Source of the DNA: Ilyonectria destructans
Taxonomy: Eukaryota > Ascomycota > Sordariomycetes > Hypocreales > Nectriaceae
Direction: 5' to 3'
NCBI GenBank assembly: GCA_020740775.1
Contig: JAHEWK010000036.1
Coordinates: 186,001 to 250,000 of the forward strand
Length of the DNA: 64,000 nt
How positions within the stretch are numbered: position 1 is the stretch's first letter; every line of letters starts with the position of its first letter. The translations under genes and the position numbers were made by a program. Positions 9,524-19,595 of this stretch are shown piece after piece. The notes beneath the pieces are model-generated. The model did not search any database and was not told the origin of the DNA. It was given only the letters and a program-made list of their open reading frames with translations.

Positions 9524-12500
9524 TTTTTTGGTGCGGGGTCGCCCGCCGACCCCGCAGATTACCGCCGTGCCCTTGACATCACCCCAAAAGTACGGATGTC
9601 AACTCCGCAACACCGTTGCGACCGAAATACTGGATATACGAGGGTGAAAGCTATACCGTCCGATAGCGCCTATTCCGGTGATCAAATGCACGTTCTTTCA
9701 TATTGTGGAGTCGCTTGGTTCAATTGTTATGGTGGTTTAAAATTTCACCCGCCTGCACCGGCCTAGCCCCAGGTCACACAAAAAACAAACATTTTGCACC
9801 AAGTCAGTCAATAAACCCCTGATTTTCGATCTACAGTAATACCTAATTACAGACTTCTATACCAATTCCTGGCCTTCCTGTCGTTCCTAATGGATTTGAA
9901 CACTTTGTCAAGCGAATTAGATTTCCGTTCCGCATCCATTTGCTTCGCTACTACGTCCTCCGCGATATGCTCTGCTGCAGCCCGCCGAGTAACCTCGTCA
10001 ATGATCATCTTTCTAGTAGAGAAATACTGCTTTTCAGAGGATGGTCGCCAGTGGGTTCCCCAGTCGCGTTCAAGGCTATCCACAGAGGGCATTCCGCCTA
10101 GGCCGTAGCGCCACAAACGTAGCAGATCCTGAACCGTCTTAACGGCTCGCGGGAGCTTATAGCTCGGGGGTTGAGATCTTTCTGCAACTGACTGACTGGC
10201 TTCCCCATTTCCCTGACCCTGCTTTGGCGCAGCCGCAGTTTGTGTGGGAGGAGTAGTATCAACGGGTCGGGCCAAGGGCGTGGGAGTAGTTTCCGGGGAT
10301 ACACGGCGCCTCTGCTGACGCGGTTCATGGCCGGCGTGCACCTCCCATTGCAAGGTAGCCTTAGACCTTCCAGGGGTCCACGTGACTGTAAAGGAACCGC
10401 CAGTCAGGTCGTCCATCTTGGTGGCTAGGATCTGACTAGCCGCCATCAGCTCAGTGTACCTCTGTTGAGCTAGTTGCTCAGCCGCCAACTGCTGGGCGGC
10501 TACGGTTCGAAGTTGAGCTGCGACTACCGGGACTGCTTTCTGAATGGCCGTGACGTGTGATACCTCCTGCGCACGTTTGCAAGCGTCCTTGATTTGGACC
10601 GCGAACGCTGCGAACTCCGAACAGCGAAAGACCGGCTCTTCGAAGATGGGGTGGAAAGGGTAGTGCTCGCGTAGGAAAACCGCGTCCTGCAGGACCACTT
10701 CTCGTAGCCACTCCAGTAGTTCCAGAAAAGCACCAGCAGCCATATTGGCTTCAACGCCGAGCTTCACGGCTTCCTCTGAACTAGGGTCATCGTGTGCTGC
10801 CTTCCACTTATCTAGTTCAGGCCAGACCAGAGCTAATAGGGAGGCAGGCGGTCGCACAGTAGCACGTGGCACAAAGTAGGTTCCTGACCACTCTGGGTCA
10901 AAGTCGGCCACTGCCCGCATAAACTCGAACGGTAGGGAGGTAAGGTAACAGCCAGTCATCTGATCCCCGTTATTCCACCTGCCCGCCCGGCGAATCTGTG
11001 AGCAGTTAGTTAGAGTAGGTGTAAAAGTAGATAGGATCGTGTAATAGGCAGGGGGTTGTGTAAAGCGTGGCCACTTTACTAGGGCTGAATATGCAATTTT
11101 GGCTGACTTTAGCCGAATTTGCAATTCCTCCATACAAATTTCCACAGTTCAGATATGCCCAGTGCTATACTGACATCCGCTATACCTAGTTGCACTACGT
11201 ACCTGACCTTCGGCCACGCCTGCAATATCTGCATTCTGCGTGCCGGCTACCCGAGGCGCGTGGCTGACTTTGCTGACCTTGATACCTGCCTTCTCATAGA
11301 AGCGGGAGGTCCAGTCACGAGCAGTCTGATACGAGAGGGGAGCTATATAATAGTCAGGAAGTGTTGGGGACGGAGGGCGAAGTTACGCGGTGGCACAACA
11401 CAACACTAACCTTTCGGCTCCTTCGCTGACCGCCGCAGGACCTTTATCCCGTACCAGTCTTCGCTTTTTCCAAAGACTGGAAATTTCTCAGCCTTTTCCG
11501 CCTGCCAACGCCAGAAGAAGAAGAATGCTAATGCGCCGATAAGACAGGATCTCGGATCTCGGTGGCGGAGGGCAGCGCCGTATTCCATCCGCCCGTGTTG
11601 GTTCGTCTTCCCGCCGTTCATCACAACGATCAGTGCCTTCGTAGTAAATCCTTCAGTTTTGAGACCTTCGTTTGGAAGGCCGAGGCAAAAGCAGTCCGCC
11701 AGTTCCATCGGGAGCCGGTTACTCGACCGTAGCAACATGTGATTCCCGAACAGAAAGTCGACCTGGGTCCGTAAGGCGCTGCCGATAGATATCCGATCTC
11801 GTTCAGCCCAGGCTACGGCGGTGTGGTCTGGTATCTGCGCCGGCGAGTATACATCTCTTAAGGTCCCCACGCCTCTATCGGTATACTCTTTTCGCTTCTT
11901 AGACCACGTAGTGGCTAGGATACTGCGCTTGAGAGCTTTCAACGCCACGCCTTGTGGCCGCAGCGCAGGGTTGATCCCCCTAGTTTTCTGCTCATCGTAG
12001 AGCTTTTGGATCGCTGAGACGTACCCACGTACAGAATTATACTGCAGTTTAAGCTGGGACTCGAATATTTCGAAGTCAGAGTCAGAGCTACTGCTACTAC
12101 TACCATCCTTACCACCAACATAGATGGTGTCCCCTAAAATAGATGTGAATGAGCTGGGGTCCCGAGGGCCAGACTGCTCCACGGCAGCAACTGCTTAGCT
12201 TACCTGGTGCATATTTCCGTCGTTTCGCAGCCTTTTTCGCTTCCTGTTCCTCGAGGTGATGTTTCCTTTCATGTGCGGCCCTCTTTCCCTTCCTTGGAGC
12301 CCGGGATACTACAGCCTCTTTCATAAAGAGCAGTAGTTTGCCTTCATCGACGAGATCTCCGGGCAGCTGTTGACCAGATGGAATCGGGTCCTGTGGAGGC
12401 CATCCTGCAGGTATAGCAGGCCAGTTTTGCTTACACCAGCCCTGCTTATCGTTACTAGGAAAATCCAAGGTAAAATAGAGCCTCCTCTGTGTATATAGGT

Positions 12501-12861
12501 GTTGCAGATGCATCTGCATCTATCTGCATGTACTAACCTGCCATTCCTTCTGCTTAGGCTTGTAATTCCTCAACGTATTCGGCGGCGTGGTACTTTCTAG
12601 ATCCAGTAGGTAGTGCTCGATAGCCGCCCTAACCCTGGGATCCTTAATTGCGTTCGAATCCGTAGATTCCATTGCGTTGTGGTGGCGGGTTATGGTTGGT
12701 CGGTGATGGGGATAATTGATGCTCCTGCCAAAATGATGGTGATCTGTCCAAAAATGAAGGCCCTGCACCGCCTTTGGCGGCCACGGACCCTCAATTTCGG
12801 CCTGAAACGCCGGTCATCCGAGCGAATCCCTATTGAATTCTGAAGGACCGGGCCTTCAGAT
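9524..12861 (-). mobile_element. Crypton-1 (tyrosine-recombinase DNA transposon)
   Basis: Boundaries are approximate. The left end is set at the T-run motif TTTTTTGGTGCGG followed by a strong hairpin (about 9534-9558, stem TGCGGGGTCG). The right end is set just after a small palindromic block (GAAGGACCGGGCCTTC, 12843-12858). The same two kinds of block occur at the ends of Crypton-2. Cryptons move as circles using a tyrosine recombinase and lack terminal inverted repeats. This copy encodes one complete recombinase gene. It sits between a 5'-truncated GFA gene and a 5'-truncated ankyrin gene. Confidence 0.6.
9847..12672 (-). CDS. Crypton tyrosine recombinase with GCR1_C DNA-binding domain, intact
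   Basis: Five exons, complement(join(9847..10995, 11203..11342, 11411..12133, 12204..12441, 12538..12672)), join in phase to 794 residues without a stop. Introns are 96, 70, 68 and 207 bp, all GT..AG. The catalytic set of a tyrosine recombinase is visible: Arg in LLRSSNRLPMELAD, the H-x-x-R box in SHAPRVAGTQNADIAG (exon 4), and the nucleophile Tyr in GCYLTSLPFEFMRA (exon 5). The core resembles the CBF3/Ndc10-like domain known to derive from Cryptons. The C-terminal part, with VQDLLRLWRYGL and STRKMIIDEV, matches the GCR1_C DNA-binding domain standard in fungal Cryptons. The enzyme would cut and rejoin the element ends in the nucleus. The paralogue at 19596-22381 aligns exon by exon but is broken. 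The 207-bp intron 4 is the least certain junction. Confidence 0.85.
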
Positions 12862-15800
12862 TTGAACAGGGATTCGTATGGGGGCCGTGCGGTCATTCGG
12901 CGACCGGACGACCCGTCGTCGGGCGCGAAGACCTGTGACACCATGCAATTCATCGGGCTCCGTGGAATGAAGGCTTGGGTCTCTCTCGCACAACTGGGCA
13001 TCACTGTTATTATGAGCATTCTGCGAGGATGCCTGCGCATGCAGCGACTTGGCAGGAATACTAACGAGTTGGCGGAAATGCCTGATTTGGTTTCGGGGCA
13101 TGAGCTAGACTGGCTGTCGTTTCGGATTGCTCGGAAGAACTCATATTGGCACGTCACCGGCCAGCACGGGGAGGCTACTGAAGCTGAAACACAGAGCAGG
13201 GATTCAAAAAACGCATCTCAATCTCATGAGCTTTCATCCGAGGCAATAAAGGAGGTTCATTCTCACAGTGTGGCCCCACTGGCTCCAAACCGGGCTCATT
13301 CTATCGTCATGCCTCGGGCAGACAACACCGCCTGGGTCGGCTGCGACGACTTGCTCCGAATCCGAGTGCGACTTGCCCATTTGACGGGTCATATCTCCTT
13401 TGGGGACATCAAGGATTCAGAATATCAGAAGTGGGAGGATGGATACGTCAAAGTCCGCGTTAAAGCAGGCGAGCTCTCTGCCGCCATTTGTCTGGCTGCG
13501 GCGAACCTGTTCTCGAAGACTCGACGGAAGGACATTCTGCTTCGACTTCAAGCTGCTTACCTCAATGAGGACCAGGCAACTCATCAGGAGCAGCCAATCA
13601 GTGTCACCCTCAAGCCAACACGCGTGTCCTCGCAGGCAGGTTGGCGCATGGACTCTGCACAACTTGAAGCAATCCTAGGTCTTTGGATGTGGACCTTAGT
13701 TGCTGATGAGCACGTCAAGAAAAGTGATGACAAGTCTCTTCAAACCGTCCCGCCGGCAGAAAAGGTCGGGTGGGCGAGGATTGTTTCAGCCGGCCCCGAC
13801 GACAAAACTTGGAATGACAAAGCCAACAACATACAGGGTGAAATGAACCTCTGGCTTGGCCCCAGCGCAGTGGAGTTTCTTGGCGGCACCCTCACTCTCG
13901 ACAACCAAGGTAGTTACGGTCTCGCCACACTATGGACACTCGCTGGAGACAATTGGAAGCCTCTAGTACTGAAGGAGATGAGTTCGAACGCAAATCAACC
14001 GAAGTCTTTTCTACCGCGAACTCTGCAACGATTCTGTGGATGGAATCCCGTCCACAGAGTACTTGGGGAAATGAGTTCCACGGAGCAAGTCAAGCTTCGA
14101 GTCCAACTCGCCGAGCTTGCTTCGACGAACATTTCACTGCTAGACCTCTGCGCCCAGGAGCTCTTCACAGCACTCATGATGTCACTGGCTGGACTTCTGA
14201 TCATCGATAAGACGACTATCGTCGAGAGTGCTGGCATGGTACGGCTGGAAAACACAACGGTTAGCATTTTCGCAAATGCGTTCGTGGAAAGCGGTTTGGG
14301 ATCTTATTCCGACGCTTTGCTGTGTATCATACCTACATTGCGGAAGCAACTGCCCTCTCCAGACCAGAAAAACATGTTGTCGGCACTCATTAAGGCGGCC
14401 GATGACTACCGTCAGAAGTCAGAATGGGAGCGAGCAGAGATCTTATTGCAATGGGCATGCGCGCGTTTTTCTACCACTCACGGTGAAGAAGGGAACTCCA
14501 GCCACTTCTTTGCGAGAGTCCTTCGTGCGACGGGAGAACTCTATCGCTGGTCACTTGCACAGGCTTCTTCCAATGACGCGAGAGAGGAATTCGGAATAAG
14601 TGGTGTTAAGTGGATGACCGAGAGCCATGGCAGCGCGGGTCAGGGCAATGCGGAGGTCAAGGAGATTCTGGATTGCTACCAGAAAATCGCACAAACAATT
14701 GCCCACGGAAGTGATCACATTCAACATCGACTCGTACAAGCAATTCGAGACCGCAAACGGACGGAGGCATTATATAACCTATGTTTTATCACCACGGGCG
14801 CCTTTGGTTCCGACGACTTACAACCAGCACTTCCTCTAGCCGTCCGTAATAACTGGAGCGAAGTTGTAAGTGCACTTCTGGAGATGAAAGCAAACCCAAA
14901 CAGCCGAGACGAAGGCGAGAGAACAGCAATTTCCTATTGCGCAGAACTTGGCTATGAGTTTTACGTGAAGGCTTTGATTGATCGCGGAGCGTCCTTGGAT
15001 CTATCGGAGAAGCATCAGCGGACTCCATTGTTTTGGACGGCCCAAAATGGGCACGAGGATATCGCCAAGCTTCTTCTTAACACTAGATACGTGGACGCTA
15101 ACAGGCCAGACGTAGACGGCCAGACGCCGCTATGGGTGGTCGCCGAGAACGGACACGAGGCCGTCATCCAGCAGTTGCTCGCGAAGGGTGCCAACGCCGA
15201 ATCGGAAGATAAGTCTGGCAGGACGCCGCTATGGGTGGCCACCAAGAACCGGCACGAGGCCATCATCCAACAGCTGCTCGAGAAGGGCGCCGACCTCGAG
15301 TCCAAGGATACGTCTGGCCAGACGCCGCTATCGTGGGCCGCCGAGAATGGGCACGATGCCGTCGTCCAGCGGCTGCTCGAGAAGGGAGCCGACCTCGAGT
15401 CCAAGGATGAGTCTGGCCGGACGCCACTATCGTGGGCCGTCAAGAAGGGACACGAGGCCGTTGTCCAGCGGCTACTCGAGAAGGGCGCCGACCTCGAGTC
15501 CAAGGATCGCGAGTATGATAATATTCAGCTCTTAATAGCTGCATTGTATGGGCACGAGGCCGTTGTCCAGCGGCTACTCGTGAAGGGAGCCGACCCCGAG
15601 TCCAAGGATCGCGAGTATGGCCGGACGCCGCTATCATGGACCGCCGAGAATGGGCACGATGCCGTCGTCCAGCTGCTGCTTGCGAACGGCGCTGACATCG
15701 AGGCGAAGGATGAGTGGGGTCGGACGCCGCTATCGTGGGCCGCCGAGGACGGACGCGAGGCCGTGGTCAAGCTTCTCCTTGACACGGGCAAGATCGACAT

Positions 15801-16427
15801 CGACGCGGGAGACAAGAATGGCCGTACGGCGCTATTGTGGGCCGCCGGGAAGGGACACGAGGCCGTCGTCAAGCTTCTCCTCGACACGGGCAAGGTCGAC
15901 ATCGACGCGAGAGTCGAGAATGGCCAGACGCCGCTATCGTGGGCCGCCGAGAACGGAAACGAGGCCGTCGTCAAGCTGTCGAGACGGAGAAGGTTGATGT
16001 GGACTCGAATGATAACTATGGCAGGACCCCGCTATCGTGGGCCGCTGAAGAAGGGCACGAGGCCGTCGTCAAAATGCTGCTCGAGACGGAGAAGGTTGAT
16101 GTGAACCGGAAGGATAACTATGGTCGGACGCCGCTATCGTTGGCCGCTAAAAACGGGCACGAGATCGTTATCAAGCTGCTGCTCTCCACCGCAGGCGTTG
16201 ATATGGACTCGAAGGATAAGTATGGTCGGACGCCGCTATCGTGGGCTGCCGCGAACGGGCACGAGGCTATCGTCAAGCTGCTGCTCGAGACGGAGAAGGT
16301 TGATGTGGACTCGAAGAATGACGATGGTCAGACCCCGCTATCGTTAGCCGCCGAAGAAGGGCACGAGGCCGTCGTCGAGCTGCTGCTCGCTACAGGCAGG
16401 GCCGACGTCAAGTCAGAAGATAAGTGA
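12862..16427 (+). pseudogene. Ankyrin-repeat protein, 5'-truncated and frameshifted
   Basis: Open from the Crypton-1 junction to 16427 in two frames. The N-terminal part contains MQFIGLRGMKAWVSLAQLG followed by HELDW, a membrane-associated segment seen in large fungal ankyrin proteins, which normally have several hundred more residues before it. The first in-frame ATG is at 12942, but coding character extends upstream to the junction, so the true start is probably lost. A helical middle region leads to 16 ankyrin units from about residue 653, each of the form RTPLSWAAENGHEAVV-x-LLL. At about 15973-15979 a 4-nt deletion within the repeated AAGCTGCTGCTCGAG context shifts the frame. The last four and a half units continue in the other frame to the stop at 16427. 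Ankyrin solenoids bind proteins; family members may be recognition proteins. As it stands the gene is probably dead. Confidence 0.75.
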
Positions 16428-16776
16428 AGAAATCAATTGTCAGACATGTTTTTGGGCACAATTGCCTCGCCTCCGTCACTAAAACTTTCGGATGACGGAT
16501 GACATCAAGCCTCTGCTTCTTTAGCTTACCACGCTCGTACCTAAAAGAACGATGGTTTGGCGACAACGCTGTACTCGATGTAATTGTGCAGTAATCCTCT
16601 CCATCGATGTTAAGATGGTGCCCTACTTTTCTATTCTAAATCGTCGCCTGCCCCAGTTCGTCGCCTGCCCCCTGTAAATTTTCCTGTACAACCCAACTCC
16701 CGTTTTATCTCCGACGTAAACTCTAAACCCAGACCTGTTTCCCTATAGTGTGACCATTGACTAACCTCGGCATGAC
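16428..16776. other. Intergenic, no gene seen
   Basis: Downstream of the ankyrin gene. Contains a short direct repeat (CGTCGCCTGCCCC twice near 16647-16674). Nothing else recognised. Confidence 0.4.
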
Positions 16777-16906
16777 TGAACAGAAGTGGACTGAACAGAA
16801 GTGGACTGAATAGAAGTGGACTGAACAGAAGTGGACTAACAGAAGTGGACAGAAGTGGACTGGACAGAAGTGGACTTGACAGAAGTGGACAGAAGGACAG
16901 AAGTGG
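16777..16906. repeat. Minisatellite, ~15-bp units
   Basis: Imperfect tandem array of GAACAGAAGTGGACT and shortened variants. It forms the left edge of repeat copy A. The same unit borders copy B in reduced form (23104-23166). Confidence 0.9.
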
Positions 16907-16978
16907 TCCATACGTGATTTAATATATAAAGCGAGTCACGGCACTCAACGCAAAGTACCTTCCACGCTCAATCACATT

Positions 16979-17086
16979 ATGGGTTGTGTTCATTATTGTG
17001 CAGCCTACTATACTATCGCTAAGGCAGACAAGAATGGTCAACCAGTTATCCTGCTCACCAATACTAGAAAGCTAGGCCCAACATGA
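16979..17086 (+). other. Short conserved ORF, 35 codons (copy A)
   Basis: ATG in a TATA-proximal position, starting MGCVHYCAAYY and ending NTRKLGPT before TGA. Copy B keeps the same start, frame, stop and most residues, with a 9-nt in-frame deletion. No signal peptide or known family is recognised. It may be a real peptide or chance conservation within a young duplicate. Confidence 0.3.
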
Positions 17087-18269
17087 TATAAATAAGAATC
17101 AAGAATAGAAATAGGTTCAGTTGACCGATCCAGACAAAGGCCAGTCGATCTCAAGACTGATTAAACGTCATACCGCTGTTAATAGGAACAAACTAGGCGC
17201 TGCTACTATGAACTTTGATGTTTCCAAGATAATGCGGCGAGGGACAGCAGCTTGAGCAAAATGTCTTTGAGTCCAAAGTAAGCCGCGCCCACCCATCAAT
17301 CCCTGTCAATTCCGGTGTGCATCCGTATAAATCTATGTTATTTTCTCTGCTAAGTCTAATGCATGACGTTTACTCTGCTAGAAGTGTACCTACCCTATAC
17401 CCATGAGTTCGAATCGGAAGTCTACAAAGACTATACAGATACCACCTGTTGCTAGGAGGGTGCTGTAGGTATTTATTTGGGCGGCGGAATCGAGAGAAAT
17501 TAGTCTTCTTGTGACTAGGATTCGCTTCTATTGCACAAGGTGACTTGTTCTAGCATCTGATTCTGGTCTCGACGAGAAGCACTCGTAAAGCCCGTCATCT
17601 CAACACTAGCTGCGACGAGCGGCTATTTCACCTCTTCGGCTTTTCATAGCAAACTCATCTGATTATGACCTGCAGACTTCATCCTTCTAGCCGAGGATGT
17701 CCCCTTAACCTTTGTTTGTCCATTCATCTTCCCGCTAGTGTCTTTTATCCACACGAGCCGCCTAGATATTGTTCAACCTCTCGGTTAAGAATACTGTTGA
17801 TTTCATCGTTGTCTTCAAGGCTGGTGTGGTATTGCTGCAGGGCTGACGATTTAATTCAGATCGCCTTCGCAGCTGGGAAGCGCAAACTTGAACATAATTT
17901 GATAGACCGTCAGGGGCAGAGATTTTGGGTTTGTCTAAACCTGGACTACACCATACGGTTAGAATTAGGAGCTGATGAGCGGACAGGGACCACATCTATC
18001 TCCAGTGGTTAGATGGCCCACCATTCTGGATGATTAGGTCCGGGTTGAGGGCATTGATTGTACCTATCTTACAAACCACCAATATCTCATGCTAACCGTT
18101 CTACCCGTTTAGAAGTCGGACGAGCTAGATGGGGTTGGAGATCTAGGGTAGGGTATTACGGGCTTTCGTTGGAGACAGGTAAGAGTGCTAAATGTATCAG
18201 TTTGAATCACAGTGGGTAAGGTACGCTGACCATTCCGTCAAGTCAAATTCTGACTCCACATTAACCAAT

Positions 18270-19060
18270 AGCAGGCAGTATCTTGGGATGGCTGTCTGGG
18301 CCTACACTACCAAAAGTATACAAAGCCATGAAGCCCCCAGTTGCTCAAACACCTTTCCTTCTCTCAACCAGCTGGACTGTAATATGCACTTTATTATTTC
18401 GGTTATCTAAGTACTATGTCAGCCTCTACTCGGCATAGCAACGCAGAGCGTCGGAGGGAAAGAGATGAGTGCCGCATGAAATTGTCACGACATATTAGTA
18501 AGTAGGAAGTGCATAACCGGATTCAAACCCTGCTAATTTTGCGAAGATGACAGGCTGGGTATATCAGTAAAGCCGTTTAACGTTCGGCTGAATCCGCGAC
18601 CTAATGATTTATACTCGTGGAGAATCTTACCGGGCCAGAGCGATGTTGATGTAGATGAAGTGGTCAATTGGGATAGTGAGGAGCCTCCCCATCCCCGACG
18701 GCGATATCCCAATGACTGAAGATAATAACCTCATACCACCAGTCCATGTAACGAGCATTAACGTTGAGCAAGCCCCGGCCTCCATAGCGGTTTGTTTAAG
18801 AAGGTGCAGGTATCTTCACTGACTGCTTGTGGCTTCCAAACTCGATTTACGGAAAATACTCTGCTTTGCCTGTACCAAAAACTCTATCATTTTAGCATAC
18901 TACCTGTACAGATGGTGGACCAGTACGGCCGAATGGTTGCACCAATACGAATAATATTGCTGCAGAATGTCGTGGAATGCAGGCTAACAAGTGAAGATGC
19001 ATTAGAACCGAGTAGGGTGCGTCGGGCTAGGTTCGGATATCTGGCGGATATCGCAGGGGC
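18270..19060. other. Gene-free stretch between repeat A and Crypton-2
   Basis: Only short ORFs on both strands, with no domain, tandem repeat or transposon end recognised. Confidence 0.4.
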
Positions 19061-19595
19061 TTTTGGGTGCGTGATCGGCGGATGACCCCGCAGAGGACGG
19101 CCCAGCCCGTAATATCCCGGATTTCCTGGTGATATCAGCAACGCGACGCCGGTGCTCGACGGCTGCGCGTCGCGGTACGATAAAAGTTGTACCTACGTGA
19201 AGCCCTGCTTCTGGCGATTCATTTGATCTATCTTGCGTATCGGTAGCCTGCGTGATTGTGAAGTTGTGTCCGGAAACGTGAATTGGGTCGGATTTTTGGG
19301 CGGTCTCCAGCGTATCGTTCAGCGCACTGCCGCCACATCTCCACTAAAACTACACTAAAACAGTCGACTATTTCCAATTCTTCTAGTTACCATAACAGCC
19401 TCTGGGAAAGCTATCAATACAGACTCATCGTGGACTTAATATTTTACATTACGGACACAACGATACCATCATTTTACTCGTCAGAAGGAGGCGAACAAGA
19501 TGGCATCAGTTTGGTCACGATTAGATGGCTAAATCTGACTTAGATTGCTCAGGGGTAACTTAGGCCATAGAGACTCGGGTGATCTGATCTAGGAG

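Larger units (their letters stand above)
16777..18269 (+). repeat. Unclassified dispersed repeat, copy A (~1.5 kb)
   Basis: Aligned by eye it is about 90% identical to 23104-24486 over nearly its whole length. The shared part runs from the minisatellite end (AGAAGTGGTCCATAC) to GTCAAATTCTGACTCCACATT. Identity is higher in the 17410-17680 part. Small indels occur throughout. No terminal repeats, target duplication or transposase were found. A TATA-like element (ATATATAAAG, 16922-16931) stands about 50 bp before a short conserved ORF. Crypton-2 lies between the two copies. Confidence 0.8.

Noticed and set aside
9513..12940. 13-bp inverted match TGTCACAGGTCTT / AAGACCTGTGACA around Crypton-1
   Set aside because: The right copy lies inside apparent ankyrin coding sequence and Cryptons do not use terminal inverted repeats; probably chance.
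15015..15974. Minus-strand ORFs opposite the ankyrin repeats
   Set aside because: Ser/Pro-rich mirror of repeated ankyrin codons; a shadow of the real frame.
17395..17420. tRNA B-box-like GTTCGAATC in repeat copy A
   Set aside because: No matching A box or cloverleaf, and the sequence is changed in copy B.
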